Assembly (NCBI GenBank): GCA_020441665.1
Contig: JAGRLT010000079.1
Span: 1-35,666 of the forward strand
Length of the DNA stretch: 35,666 nucleotides
Direction of reading: 5' to 3'
Source: Nitratireductor sp.
GTDB taxonomy: Bacteria > Pseudomonadota > Alphaproteobacteria > Rhizobiales > Rhizobiaceae
Every line of letters begins with the position of its first letter. Position 1 is the first letter of the stretch. This document shows positions 7,136-15,359 of this stretch, one piece after another. The position numbers were made by a program, and so were the translations under genes. A model generated the notes under the pieces. It searched no databases and was not told the origin of the DNA. It worked only from the letters and a program-made list of their open reading frames with translations.

Positions 7136-9349
7136 TCAGCCGGTGATCCGTTCGACCTTGGTCACCGTCGACTTGGAGGACAATTGACGGATGATGCGGG
7201 TCAGATGGGCCAGGTCCCAGACTTCCAGGTCAAAGTGCATGTCCATGAAATTGTCGGGCGTGCGCGTCATGATCAGGTTTTCGATATTGGCGTCGTTGTT
7301 GGCGATCACCTCGGTGATCTGCGCCAGAACGCCCGGCTCATTGCTGGCGATCACCTTGACGCGGGCGGGAAAGCGCCTGGTATTGCCTTCCTCGATGTCC
7401 CAGCGGACATCGAGCCAACGGTCCTGGTCGTTGAACTGGGAAAGGGCGGAAGACTGGATCGGATAGATGGTCACCCCGATACCGGGTTCGAGGATGCCGA
7501 CGATCCGGTCGCCCGGCACCGCGCCGCCCTCGGGCGCGAAGCGGACCGGCATTTCGTTGCCGGTGCCGCGAATGGGAATGGCGTTGGCGCGCTTCTGGCG
7601 GGCGAATTCGCGCAATTGCTCGCGGCTGTTGTCGCGGCCCGGCAGGCGGAACAGCATGTTGGCACCGGCCTTCAGGTTGAACCAGCCCTCGCCGGTCTTC
7701 GGCTTGCCGGTGGCCCGGTCCTCGCGATAATCGGGGAAGACGGCCTTGATGACGTCGAGCGAGGGAAGATCGCCACGGCCGACATCGGTCAGCACATCGT
7801 CGAGCCGCTCGCGCGCCAGGCGCGGCAGGGCGATTTCCAGCGCCTCCTTGGAATAGGTCTTGCCGACGCGGGAAAAGGCGCGTTCGAGAATACGCATGCC
7901 GAGGCCGGAATACTGCTTGCGGATCGCCTCGCGCGTGGCGCGGCGGATGGCGGCGCGCGCCTTGCCGGTCTTGACGACCGATTCCCAGGCGGCGGGCGGG
8001 GCCTGGGCGGTGGAGCGGATGATCTCCACCTCGTCGCCGTTTTCGAGTTCGGTGATCACCGGCATAATCTTGCCGTTGATCTTGCAGCCGACGCAGGAAT
8101 TGCCGACATCGGTGTGGACCGCATAGGCAAAGTCGATCGGCGTGGCGCCCTTGGGAAGCGCGATGATCTTGCCCTTGGGGGTGAAGCAGAAGACCTGATC
8201 GAGAAAGAGTTCGAGCTTGGTGTGCTCGAGAAATTCCTCGGCATTGTTGCTTTCGGCAAGCTGCTCGATGGTGCGCCTCAGCGAGGCATAGACCGTGCTC
8301 TCATTGTGGTCGGCGTTTTCGCGATCCTTATAGAGCGCGTGGGCGGCGACGCCGTATTCGGCGATGTTGTGCATTTCCCAGGTGCGGATCTGCAGTTCGA
8401 CGCGCTGCTGGCCGGGGCCGACCACCGTGGTGTGGATCGAACGGTAGTCGTTCTGTTTCGGCGTCGAGATGAAGTCCTTGAACCGGTTGGGCACCATCTG
8501 CCAGGTCTGGTGGACGATGCCGAGCGCGCGGTAGCATTCCTCCACCGTCTTGACGATCACCCGGAAGCCGAAAATATCCGACAACTGCTCGAAGCCGAGC
8601 GCCTTCGCCTCCATCTTGCGGAACACCGACCAGGCCTTCTTCTGCCGGCTTCTGACCGTCGCATTGATGCCGTCGGCTTCGAGTTTGGCCGTCAGTTCCT
8701 TGATGATGCGGCGGATATGGGGCCGGTTGCGCTCGGCGAGATCGGCGAGATGCTGGGTGACCGTCTCATAGGCCTTCGGATTGATGTATTTGAAGGACAA
8801 CTCCTCCAGTTCGTCGCGCAGATCCTGCATGCCGATGCGGCCGGCAAGCGGCGCGTAGATTTCCATGGTCTCCTGGGCGATGCGGCCGCGCTTCTGCGGA
8901 TTGACGTGGTGCAGCGTGCGCATGTTGTGCAGCCGGTCGGCGAGCTTGACCAGCAATACGCGAATATCGTCGGAGATCGCCAGCAGAAGCCGGCGCAGGT
9001 TTTCGGCCTGCTCGGCCTTTTTCGACACCAGATCGATGCGCTTGAGCTTGGTCAGGCCCTCGACGAGGTAACCGATGCGTTCGCCGAACATCTGGTCGAT
9101 CTCGGCCCGTGTCGCGTCGGTATCCTCGATCGTGTCATGCAACAGCGCGACGGCAATGGTCTCCTCATCGAGGCGCAGATCGGTCAGGATCGCCGCCACC
9201 TCAAGGGGATGGGAGAAATAGGGGTCGCCATTGGCGCGGAACTGCTCGCCATGTTTCTTCATGGCATAGACATAGGCCTTGTTGAGCAAGGCCTCATTCG
9301 CGTGCGGCTTGTAACTGGTAACCCGCTCGACGAGCTCGTACTGGCGCAT
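7136..9349 (-). CDS. rel: Bifunctional (p)ppGpp synthetase/hydrolase (RelA/SpoT family)
   Basis: 737 residues from ATG 9347-9349 (MRQYELVERV); an adjacent GTG at 9350-9352 is an equally possible start. The HD hydrolase domain has H47 in YFSHPLE, the HD pair at 71-72 in HDTIEDT, and KLADRLHNMRTL. The synthetase domain includes DYRSIHTTVVGPG and ELQIRTWEMHNIAEYG. A TGS domain (VFCFTPKGKIIALPKGATP) and a C-terminal ACT domain follow. This is the long RSH type that is usually the single stringent-response enzyme of rhizobia. A promoter at 9393-9420 and an upstream rpoZ terminator suggest transcription independent of rpoZ. Confidence 0.96.
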   Translation of the reverse strand: MRQYELVERVTSYKPHANEALLNKAYVYAMKKHGEQFRANGDPYFSHPLEVAAILTDLRLDEETIAVALLHDTIEDTDATRAEIDQMFGERIGYLVEGLTKLKRIDLVSKKAEQAENLRRLLLAISDDIRVLLVKLADRLHNMRTLHHVNPQKRGRIAQETMEIYAPLAGRIGMQDLRDELEELSFKYINPKAYETVTQHLADLAERNRPHIRRIIKELTAKLEADGINATVRSRQKKAWSVFRKMEAKALGFEQLSDIFGFRVIVKTVEECYRALGIVHQTWQMVPNRFKDFISTPKQNDYRSIHTTVVGPGQQRVELQIRTWEMHNIAEYGVAAHALYKDRENADHNESTVYASLRRTIEQLAESNNAEEFLEHTKLELFLDQVFCFTPKGKIIALPKGATPIDFAYAVHTDVGNSCVGCKINGKIMPVITELENGDEVEIIRSTAQAPPAAWESVVKTGKARAAIRRATREAIRKQYSGLGMRILERAFSRVGKTYSKEALEIALPRLARERLDDVLTDVGRGDLPSLDVIKAVFPDYREDRATGKPKTGEGWFNLKAGANMLFRLPGRDNSREQLREFARQKRANAIPIRGTGNEMPVRFAPEGGAVPGDRIVGILEPGIGVTIYPIQSSALSQFNDQDRWLDVRWDIEEGNTRRFPARVKVIASNEPGVLAQITEVIANNDANIENLIMTRTPDNFMDMHFDLEVWDLAHLTRIIRQLSSKSTVTKVERITG

Positions 9350-9392
9350 CACGGTCGGTACAATGCCTCGCAACCCTGTTCAACAAGCGGCT

Positions 9393-9420
9393 ACTATAGG
9401 CATAGCGCCGGCAAGTTCAA
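9393..9420 (-). promoter_or_regulatory. Candidate sigma-70 type promoter of rel
   Basis: On the minus strand, TTGAAC (9415-9420) is followed after exactly 16 nt by TATAGT (9393-9398). A start point about 7 nt further would be near 9386. This gives a leader of about 35 nt to the ATG at 9349, and makes a start at the far-upstream TTG (9373) unlikely. The promoter lies just after the rpoZ terminator. Prediction from sequence only. Confidence 0.6.
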
Positions 9421-9482
9421 AGCGGAATTGGGCGCGTGGCGGGCGGACATGACCGATGCAACGGACGACATGCACCCGGGCA

Positions 9483-9521
9483 CAAAAATCCGGGCTCCGG
9501 AAACATTCCAGGCCCGGATTT
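9483..9521 (-). terminator. Rho-independent terminator of rpoZ
   Basis: On the minus strand, AAATCCGGGC (complement of 9512-9521) pairs perfectly with GCCCGGATTT (complement of 9486-9495) around a 16-nt loop that can itself fold (TGGAA/TTCCG). The right arm runs into a T-rich end, ATTTTTGTG. It starts 28 nt after the rpoZ stop and separates rpoZ from rel. Confidence 0.8.
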
Positions 9522-9548
9522 CACAACCCGATCGAAGGCGGGCCGCGA

Positions 9549-9986
9549 TCAGTAGTCGTCGCTTTTTTCCGGCGGCACCAGGCCCTCGATGCCGGCCAGC
9601 AGTTCTTCCTCGGACATCTGGTCGAAGGCAACGCTCGGCTCGGCGACATCTTCGCCGTCGGCCATCTCCACCTCGCCCGAGGCACCCTCAAGCCGCGGCT
9701 CGCTGACAATGCGGCTGTCGGAGCGGCCATCGGGCAGATCGCTTTCCGGCTCGTCAACCTCCACCTGATGCTGGTGGGAATGAATGAGATCTTCATAGAG
9801 ATCGGCCGGCGAAAGGGTTTCGTCGGCGATTTCGCGCAGGGCGACGACGGGATTCTTGTCGTTGTCGCGATCTACCGTGATTTCGGCGCCGCCGGAAATC
9901 TGGCGGGCGCGATGACCGGCCAGAAGGACCAGTTCAAAGCGGTTGTCTACCTTGTCGATGCAATCCTCGACCGTCACACGTGCCAT
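9549..9986 (-). CDS. rpoZ: DNA-directed RNA polymerase omega subunit
   Basis: 145 residues from ATG 9984-9986 ([23 protein letters not shown]), preceded by AGGAG with 7-nt spacing. The open frame runs on upstream, but that is not omega. The N-terminal half ([27 protein letters not shown]) is the conserved omega core that clamps the beta' subunit C-terminus and helps RNA polymerase assembly. The C-terminal half is an acidic tail ([31 protein letters not shown]), an extension found in rhizobial omega proteins and absent from the 91-residue enterobacterial form. In E. coli omega also contributes to ppGpp binding, which makes the rpoZ-rel neighbourhood functionally sensible. Confidence 0.95.
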   Translation of the reverse strand: MARVTVEDCIDKVDNRFELVLLAGHRARQISGGAEITVDRDNDKNPVVALREIADETLSPADLYEDLIHSHQHQVEVDEPESDLPDGRSDSRIVSEPRLEGASGEVEMADGEDVAEPSVAFDQMSEEELLAGIEGLVPPEKSDDY

Positions 9987-10336
9987 GGGAGGCTCCTGAA
10001 TGTTTTCAATTCCGGGGAATTTCGGGAAATTTGCCGGCTGATTAACCTGAAAAGGCGGAAATTTCAAGGCAAAACCCCTACCCGGTTTCCGCCTCGGCAT
10101 AGGACAGGGGGAAGCCACGCGCGCGGTGCTTGCAGGGCCCCGGCGGCGATGGTATGCGCGAAAAGAGCCACGCTCGAAAGGGGCGGAAACGGATTGCGCC
10201 GCAACCGCCCGAAGTGTTGCCCTATTTGCCACCGATAGAAGGGCCAGGCGCGCGGCATCGGCGCGACGCCGGCATGCATTGATGGGTATCCCGCCAACAC
10301 CGGGATGCCGGATACTGTATCAATTTGGAGAAAGTC
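9987..10336. other. Divergent intergenic region rpoZ / NYN gene
   Basis: 350 nt between divergently read genes, with no supportable ORF. It holds a candidate rpoZ promoter (10040-10067, minus) and a leader hairpin upstream of the NYN gene, GGTATCCCG (10285-10293) and CGGGATGCC (10301-10309), with one G-T mismatch and loop CCAACAC. I could not place a convincing promoter for the NYN gene; the GATACTGTATC palindrome just before its ribosome binding site may be part of the control region. Confidence 0.5.
10040..10067 (-). promoter_or_regulatory. Candidate promoter of rpoZ
   Basis: On the minus strand, TTGAAA (10062-10067) and TTAATC (10040-10045) are separated by 16 nt. The -10 match is moderate. 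It would give a leader of roughly 45 nt to the rpoZ ATG. Confidence 0.4.
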
Positions 10337-10924
10337 ATGTTTGATCCACGAGAGAAGATCGTATTGCTCATCGACGGCGCCAATCTCTACGCCACCTCCC
10401 GCGCGCTCGGCTTCGACATCGATTACAAGCGCATGCTGCGCTATTTCGAGAAGAAGGCCTATCTCCTGCGCGCCTGCTACTACACCGCGCTGATCGAGGA
10501 TCAGGAATATTCCTCGATCCGCCCGCTGATCGACTGGCTCGATTACAACGGCTACCGGGTCATCACCAAGCCAACCAAGGAATTCACCGACGCTTCGGGC
10601 CGCCGCAAGGTGAAGGGCAATATGGATCTCGAACTGGCGATCGACGCGCTGGAACTTGCCGCCACGGTCGACCATTTCGTGCTGTTTTCGGGCGATGGTG
10701 ACTTCCGCTATCTGGTCGAAGCGCTGCAGCGCAAGGGCCGCAAGGTTTCCGTCGCCTCGACGGTGTCGACCCAGCCGCCGATGATCGCCGATGACCTGCG
10801 CCGTCAGGCCGATCACTTCATCGACCTTGCGCAACTCGAAAAGGAAATCGGCCGCGATCCCGCCGAGCGCCCCGCCCCGCGCCATCGCGACCCGGAAGAC
10901 GATGAGGATGACGACGATTATTGA
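10337..10924 (+). CDS. NYN domain (LabA/DUF88-type) putative RNase
   Basis: 195 residues from ATG 10337, chosen because GGAGA lies 6-7 nt upstream; a TTG twelve bases earlier lies inside that ribosome binding site. The PIN-like NYN fold is shown by LLIDGANLY (D13, N16), KVKGNMDLELAIDAL (D97) and FVLFSGDGDF (D120, D122), the acidic residues expected to bind metal. Family members are predicted nucleases of RNA processing; the substrate is unknown. After the fold comes a basic-acidic tail ending in RHRDPEDDEDDDDY. It is divergent from rpoZ, and this neighbourhood is common in rhizobia. Confidence 0.85.
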   Translation: MFDPREKIVLLIDGANLYATSRALGFDIDYKRMLRYFEKKAYLLRACYYTALIEDQEYSSIRPLIDWLDYNGYRVITKPTKEFTDASGRRKVKGNMDLELAIDALELAATVDHFVLFSGDGDFRYLVEALQRKGRKVSVASTVSTQPPMIADDLRRQADHFIDLAQLEKEIGRDPAERPAPRHRDPEDDEDDDDY

Positions 10925-10932
10925 TCAACACG

Positions 10933-10974
10933 TGGTGATCGACACATGGTCATCGACACATGGTCATCGACACA
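10933..10974. repeat. 14-bp tandem repeat, three units plus a degenerate fourth
   Basis: Units TGGTGATCGACACA (10933-10946), TGGTCATCGACACA (10947-10960) and TGGTCATCGACACA (10961-10974), followed by a decayed unit to about 10990. They begin 9 nt after the stop of the NYN gene and precede the uracil-DNA glycosylase gene. No spacers, so not a CRISPR array. Each unit contains ATCGA; it may be slippage-derived or a binding-site cluster. Confidence 0.85.
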
Positions 10975-11062
10975 TGGCGATCGTCGCACAGGGCGCGCAA
11001 TCACCTGTTGATGAGGTATGCTCGCGATTGCGCCATGGCCGTCAGGCTGGTTTTGTGGCGCC

Positions 11063-11731
11063 ATGCCGACATCCGACCTTCACAACGCCGTCTACGATCC
11101 GCCGCGCGACTGCCCGCTTTGCCCAAGGCTCAAATCCTTTCGCGAAGGCTGGCGCGAAAAAGAACCTGATTGGCACAATGCGCCGGTTGCCACCTGGTCG
11201 GCGGCAAGAGACGAAGACGTCAGGCTGCTCATCATCGGGCTTGCCCCCGGCCTGCGCGGGGCCAATCGCACCGCGCGGCCGTTTACCGGCGATTATGCCG
11301 GCGACCTGCTCTATGGCACGCTGTTGAAGTTCGGTTTCGCCCAGGGAAACTACCGCGCCGACCCACGGGACGGGTTGCAGCTCACGGGCTGCGCGATCAC
11401 CAATGCGGTGCGCTGCGTGCCGCCGGAAAACAAGCCGGTGGGAGCGGAGATCAACCATTGCCGACCGTTTCTGGCGGCAACGCTGGCCCGCTTTGCCAAT
11501 CTGCGCGCGCTGGTGACGCTCGGCAAGATTTCCCACGATTCGACCGCCCGGACGCTGGGCGAGCGGGTGGCGGCGCATCCCTTCGGCCACGGCGCGCAAA
11601 CCGAGATGGCGGGCTACCGCGTCTTTTCCAGCTATCACTGCTCGCGCTACAACACCAATACCGGAAGGCTGACCACGGCGATGTTCGAGGATGTGTTCGA
11701 GGCGGTCAGCAGGTTTCTGGAAGGGCGATGA
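11063..11731 (+). CDS. Uracil-DNA glycosylase, family 5 (UdgB type)
   Basis: 222 residues from ATG 11063 (MPTSDLHNAVYDPPRDCPLCPRL). Motif 1, GLAPGLRGANRTARPFTGD at 59-77, is the family-5 form in which the usual catalytic polar residue is replaced. The late motif SSYHCSRYNTNTGRL corresponds to the DNA-intercalating loop. Cysteines C17, C20, C118 and C133 fit the four ligands of the 4Fe-4S cluster of family 4/5 enzymes. It removes uracil and probably other deaminated bases from DNA at the start of base excision repair. The translation start is not strongly marked by a ribosome binding site. It is convergent with the following minus-strand genes. Confidence 0.88.
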   Translation: MPTSDLHNAVYDPPRDCPLCPRLKSFREGWREKEPDWHNAPVATWSAARDEDVRLLIIGLAPGLRGANRTARPFTGDYAGDLLYGTLLKFGFAQGNYRADPRDGLQLTGCAITNAVRCVPPENKPVGAEINHCRPFLAATLARFANLRALVTLGKISHDSTARTLGERVAAHPFGHGAQTEMAGYRVFSSYHCSRYNTNTGRLTTAMFEDVFEAVSRFLEGR

Positions 11732-11799
11732 GGCGCTGTCGCGGAGGCGGCTACGACAACAGGCAGGAGGATCCTTCGGCCGTCCGCTCCATCCTCCTC

Positions 11800-12003
11800 C
11801 TACTCGTAGATGGGCGTGCCGTCGGGCTGGTAGCCCACCACGCCGGGCTCCCACCACCAGATCGGATTGGCCTTGAAGCTGGCGCGCGCATCAAGCCGGT
11901 CGAGCAGTGCGGTGATTTTCGGATACGGCCCGAGGTCGAGATCGACACCGAGCGGCCTTGCCTGCACGAACCGCACATGGGCGACGAGAAAGATGTCCTG
12001 CAT
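11800..12003 (-). pseudogene. Glutathione S-transferase C-terminal fragment
   Basis: A 67-codon frame reading MQDIFLVAHVRFVQAR and then PLGVDLDLGPYPKITALLDRL resembles the last third of a GST: the end of the C-terminal all-helical domain. The thioredoxin-like N-terminal domain that binds glutathione is missing. In frame, a TAG lies five codons upstream of the ATG, and the next gene ends only 58 nt away, so no room remains for the rest. It could be expressed as a tiny peptide, but a decayed gene is more likely. Convergent with the uracil-DNA glycosylase gene. Confidence 0.6.
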
Positions 12004-12060
12004 GGATAACCCCGCCTATCAGGAAGCGGCGGGCCTGTCGGTTTCAAGGCCGCTTTCCAC

Positions 12061-12693
12061 CTACTCCCCTGCCCCGCGCATCAGTTCCGCCAGGGCATCG
12101 ATCTCGCTGCCGAAACCGGTTTCGGCGAGGCCCTCGGCGGCGGCAAGCCGAGCGGTCTCGGGCTTGTTCTGGGAGAGTTTCCAGGTGCCGTCGATGGTCT
12201 CGACGTCGAGGGCCACCGGCACGATCATGCGCAGCAGCCGGGCATAAGCGTCGGGGTTCATCTTGTCGATCCCCCAGGGCTTCTTGGGTAAAAGCCGCCG
12301 CTCCATCTCCGCCGACAGGCGCACCAGAATGCCGTGCAGGTCCTCGTCCGGCAGGCGGCGTAGCGTCCCGCGCAGATGGACCGCGACATAGTTCCAGGTC
12401 GGCACCTGGTCGTCGAGGCCGTACCAGTCCGGCGAAATGTAGCCGTCCGCTTCCGTCACGGCGATCACCGCCTTCTGCGGCGTCTCGAGCAGGCGGACAA
12501 TCGGATTGGAACGCACCAGATGGGCTTCCAGTCTCCTACCGTCCGGCGACAGTTGAAACGGGATGTGGCTTATGAGCGGAGCGTCGCCACCGAGAGGGCT
12601 GGCATTGACCGCCAGCGTGCCGAAGCACCGCCTGCGGGCAAAGTCGACGTTGCGCCGTTCGCTCTCCCGTCTGAAAACCGGGTTGGGATGCAT
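12061..12693 (-). CDS. PaiB-family FMN-binding protein (putative transcriptional regulator)
   Basis: 210 residues. The flavin-reductase-like split-barrel of the PaiB family is recognisable: N-terminal MHPNPVFRRES, HLVRSNPIVRLL in the middle, then GYISPDWYGLDDQVPTWNYVAVHLRG, the family's most conserved block. Members are annotated as FMN-binding negative transcriptional regulators after Bacillus PaiB, but DNA binding is unproven for most, and there is no helix-turn-helix visible here; an FMN- or haem-related enzymatic role is possible. It follows the lipoprotein gene by 27 nt on the same strand. Confidence 0.85.
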   Translation of the reverse strand: MHPNPVFRRESERRNVDFARRRCFGTLAVNASPLGGDAPLISHIPFQLSPDGRRLEAHLVRSNPIVRLLETPQKAVIAVTEADGYISPDWYGLDDQVPTWNYVAVHLRGTLRRLPDEDLHGILVRLSAEMERRLLPKKPWGIDKMNPDAYARLLRMIVPVALDVETIDGTWKLSQNKPETARLAAAEGLAETGFGSEIDALAELMRGAGE

Positions 12694-12720
12694 GTTTCCC
12701 CGCGCCTTGGCAAGCAGACT

Positions 12721-13041
12721 CTAGAGAGAGCCCTCATCGGTCAATGACATCACTTCAGCGACCTGGCCGTTGCTGACCAGGCAACGCCAGCGCGCACGCT
12801 GCTGGCCGACACCGAGGATGACCTCCGTGTTCGCCTGGGAAAAGTCGGAACTCAGCGTGATGACGTCGGGATTGTTGGTCTGCTGCGTGACTGCCAGCTC
12901 ACAGGCCTGTTCGTCCTGCGGGCTTCCCGTTCTCATCGACTGCTGATCGGTCGGGCCCGTGCTTTCATTTGCCGTCTCCGAACAGGCTGCAAGCGCCAGA
13001 GACAGGCCGACGGGGATCAGCGCTATGAGATATTTTTTCAT
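12721..13041 (-). CDS. Small putative lipoprotein of unknown function
   Basis: 106 residues. The N-terminus MKKYLIALIPVGLSLALAAC is a lipoprotein signal peptide with lipobox LAAC and the modified cysteine C20. The mature part starts with a polar linker (SETANESTGPTDQQ) and contains ACELAVTQQTNNPDVITL, then GQQRARWRCLVSNGQVAEV with two further cysteines that could form a disulfide in the periplasm. AGGAGA lies 7 nt before the ATG. The mature domain resembles small alphaproteobacterial envelope proteins I cannot name. Residue +2 is Ser, which favours outer-membrane sorting in enterobacteria; the rule may not hold here. Confidence 0.8.
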   Translation of the reverse strand: MKKYLIALIPVGLSLALAACSETANESTGPTDQQSMRTGSPQDEQACELAVTQQTNNPDVITLSSDFSQANTEVILGVGQQRARWRCLVSNGQVAEVMSLTDEGSL

Positions 13042-13203
13042 GATGGTTTCTCCTGAACTTCAGCCTTTCCGCGTATCGGGGACTTTCCGGCGGCCAACCG
13101 CTGCTCGAACCGATAGTGCGCATCGGACAGCCCTTGAAATGGGAAACGCCTCAATCCAGTATAGCGCTCTTTTGCCTTGCCGTCCCCGGCCAAAACGGCT
13201 TCC

Positions 13204-13217
13204 GTCGATACAGCCTA
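13204..13217 (-). repeat. Third copy of the TAGGCTGTATCGAC repeat end
   Basis: The same 14-mer that bounds the 268-bp element at the left of the window. Here, as at 375-388, its TAG is the stop codon of a minus-strand gene. Beyond the 14-mer the DNA keeps only loose similarity to the interior of the left element (a TTTTG, GGCAAGGC, AAAAGA pattern around 13165-13198). No opposite end was found nearby. Confidence 0.6.
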
Positions 13218-13835
13218 GAGCTCCAACGCTCCCTTGCCGGCGAGGATGCGGTCGCGGAATTTTTCGATCCGGGCCATCCGGGTCTCGGACTTTTTAGCCG
13301 ATGTCAGATTGATGACATAGCTTTTCTGTCGGCCGGGCGTCAGCGCATGAAAGGCTTCGGCGAGTTCAGGGTCGCAGTCGAGCGCCTCGACAAGCTCTTC
13401 AGGCCATGCCAGTTCCACCCCCTGCCGTTCCGGCCTGATGCCGTCGCGCGCATAGCCGGCCGCCTCCGCCAGATAGGTGGAAATTTCCGCTTCCAGTTCA
13501 GAGACTTGCCTGTTTCCGACAAACCGGATCATGTCCGGATGGCGGGTGTTGGGGCCGCGTCGCTCGAGCAGGGAACGGGGATCGCGCATCAGCGCCGCAT
13601 TGAAGAAGGTAAGGCGGAAATCCTCGCGAAAGGCGCCGATGAGCGCGATGTTGCGGCCCGCCGCCATATAGCAGGGATGGCCCCATTTCACGGTCTCCTC
13701 AAGACCCGCGGCAAGACAGATACGGCGCAGAGCGGCAAGGCCGGCGGCCCATTTTCGGGTCGAGCAATCGGCGGTCGCGAAGCGTTTACACCGCCCGCAG
13801 CCTTTCGAAAAATAATCCTCGATATCCGTGATCAC
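13215..13835 (-). CDS. YdeI/OmpD-associated family protein (DUF1801-type fold)
   Basis: 206 residues from a GTG at 13833-13835 (MITDIEDYFSKGCGRCKRF). The N-terminal part has a C13/C16/C24 cluster and the DUF1801-like stretch GLEETVKWGHPCYMAAGRNIALIG. The C-terminal part, AEAFHALTPGRQKSYVINL and SAKKSETRMARIEKFRDRILAGKG, is the OmdA/YdeI signature. Function is not established; the family is soluble and often linked to stress survival. The gene starts 8 nt after the smpB stop and is likely co-transcribed with it. Its TAG stop is supplied by a repeated 14-mer. Confidence 0.82.
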   Translation of the reverse strand: MITDIEDYFSKGCGRCKRFATADCSTRKWAAGLAALRRICLAAGLEETVKWGHPCYMAAGRNIALIGAFREDFRLTFFNAALMRDPRSLLERRGPNTRHPDMIRFVGNRQVSELEAEISTYLAEAAGYARDGIRPERQGVELAWPEELVEALDCDPELAEAFHALTPGRQKSYVINLTSAKKSETRMARIEKFRDRILAGKGALEL

Positions 13836-13843
13836 CCGGTAAT

Positions 13844-14326
13844 CTACCCTTTCTCGCGCAGCAGGCGGCCCTGTTCGCGCTTCCAGTCGCGCTCCTTGGA
13901 AACCTGGCGCTTGTCATGGGCCTTGCGCCCCTTGGCGAGCGCGATCTGCAATTTGGCGCGGCCGCGATCGTTGAAATAAAGCCGGTTGGGCACGATCGTC
14001 ATGCCCTCGCGGTCGACGGCGCCGATCAGCCTGGCCATTTCGCGCCGGTTGAGCAGCAATTTGCGCTTGCGGCGCGGCTCGTGGTTGTTGCGATTGCCCT
14101 CGGTATATTCGGGTATGTAGGAATTGATCAGCCAGATCTCGCCGCCTTCCTCGGCGGCATAGCTCTCGCCGATATTGGCCTTGCCATTGCGCAGGGACTT
14201 GACCTCGGTGCCGGTCAAGACAAGGCCGGCCTCAAGGCTCTCCACGAATTCGTAATTGTGGCGTGCCTTGCGGTTGTCGGCGATCAGCTTGCCGTTGAGG
14301 CTGTCCTTCTTCTTCTTCGGGGCCAT
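13844..14326 (-). CDS. smpB: SsrA-binding protein SmpB
   Basis: 160 residues from ATG 14324-14326 ([26 protein letters not shown]); the frame is open 12 codons more, but family members start here. Conserved blocks are [27 protein letters not shown] and [13 protein letters not shown], with a basic C-terminal tail ([23 protein letters not shown]) that reads the empty mRNA channel. SmpB delivers tmRNA to stalled ribosomes for trans-translation. It follows dapA on the same strand, an arrangement usual in rhizobia; no tmRNA gene is present in this window. Confidence 0.96.
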   Translation of the reverse strand: MAPKKKKDSLNGKLIADNRKARHNYEFVESLEAGLVLTGTEVKSLRNGKANIGESYAAEEGGEIWLINSYIPEYTEGNRNNHEPRRKRKLLLNRREMARLIGAVDREGMTIVPNRLYFNDRGRAKLQIALAKGRKAHDKRQVSKERDWKREQGRLLREKG

Positions 14327-14346
14327 GGGGCATCGTCCAGACAATA

Positions 14347-14375
14347 GCGGCCGAGTTTGCATGCAACCCGGCCGC
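14347..14375 (-). terminator. Hairpin between dapA and smpB
   Basis: GCGGCCGAGTTTGC (14347-14360) and GCAACCCGGCCGC (14363-14375) form a nearly complete stem with G-T pairs and a one-base slip. On the minus strand the following bases are TATTGTC, not a T-run, so termination is uncertain; a T-rich stretch lies on the opposite side. It may partly terminate dapA or act in RNA processing before smpB. Confidence 0.4.
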
Positions 14376-14399
14376 CGTGGTTTTCTCTTTGGAAAACAA

Positions 14400-15284
14400 T
14401 CAGTTCAGCAGGCCGGCATGGGCCATGGCGGTATCGATTGCCTTCTCCGTCGCCGCTTCCACCGTGGTGAGCGGCGAGCGCACCACGTTCTCGACACGGC
14501 CGAGTTTCGACAGGGCGTATTTGGCGCCGGCAAGCCCCGGCTCGATGAAGATCGCCTTGTGCAGCGGCATGAGGCGATCCTGATAGTCGAGCGCGGTAGC
14601 GAAATCGCCGGCCAGCGTCGCCTGCTGGAACTCCGCGCAGAGCCGCGGCGCCACATTGGCGGTGACCGAGATCGCGCCCATGCCGCCCTGTGCATTGTAG
14701 CCGAGCGCGGTCGCGTCCTCACCCGAGAGCTGGATGAAATCCTTGCCGCAGGTGATGCGCTGTTCGCTCACCCGGTCGATCTTCGCCGTCGCATCCTTGA
14801 CGCCGACAATGTTGGAAAAATCCTTCGCCAGACGGCCCATGGTCTCGGGCGTCATGTCGATCACCGAGCGCGGCGGGATGTTGTAGATGAAGATCGGCAG
14901 GCGGGTCGCCTCGGCCACCGCCTTGAAATGATCGTACAGGCCGCGCTGGGTCGGCTTGTTGTAATAGGGGGTGACCACCAGAACGGCGTCGGCGCCGGCT
15001 TTTTCGGCTTGGCGGGCAAGGCGCACCGATTCAGCGGTGTTGTTGGAGCCGGCGCCGGCGATAACCGGTACGCGGCCCGCTGCCGCCTCGACGCAGAGGG
15101 CGACCACGTGATCGTGTTCCTCGTGGGAAAGCGTCGGCGATTCACCGGTCGTGCCGACGGGAACGAGACCGTTGCTGCCTTCGGAAATCTGCCATTCGAC
15201 GAAATCGCGCAGGGCCTTGTCGTCGACATTCCCCTTGCTGTCGAACGGCGTGACAAGCGCGGTGAACGATCCTCTGAACTGCAT
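14400..15284 (-). CDS. dapA: 4-hydroxy-tetrahydrodipicolinate synthase
   Basis: 294 residues, the standard length. GTTGES at 44-49 supplies the catalytic threonines, Y134 in IYNIPPR is the proton relay, and K163 in GVKDAT is the Schiff-base lysine. The enzyme condenses pyruvate with aspartate semialdehyde, the first committed step of lysine and diaminopimelate synthesis. A good promoter lies upstream (15360-15388, minus). The gene is divergent from the alpha/beta hydrolase gene and followed by smpB. Confidence 0.97.
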   Translation of the reverse strand: MQFRGSFTALVTPFDSKGNVDDKALRDFVEWQISEGSNGLVPVGTTGESPTLSHEEHDHVVALCVEAAAGRVPVIAGAGSNNTAESVRLARQAEKAGADAVLVVTPYYNKPTQRGLYDHFKAVAEATRLPIFIYNIPPRSVIDMTPETMGRLAKDFSNIVGVKDATAKIDRVSEQRITCGKDFIQLSGEDATALGYNAQGGMGAISVTANVAPRLCAEFQQATLAGDFATALDYQDRLMPLHKAIFIEPGLAGAKYALSKLGRVENVVRSPLTTVEAATEKAIDTAMAHAGLLN

Positions 15285-15359
15285 GGGCCTGCTCCCAGAA
15301 TTGCGGCATATTTTTCAAGCGAAAACAGGCCGCCTTGTGGCAGCCCGTGAAACGGCGCG

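Noticed and set aside
7184-9706. 840-codon open frame antisense to rel
   Set aside because: It mirrors the rel codons on the opposite strand, a known effect of high-GC third positions; no domain can be recognised, and rel is unambiguous.
10933-10990. Possible CRISPR-like array
   Set aside because: Units are directly abutting 14-mers without spacers and no cas genes are present.
11751-12047. 98-codon minus-strand ORF over the GST remnant
   Set aside because: It is in a different frame from the GST-like residues and has no recognisable features.
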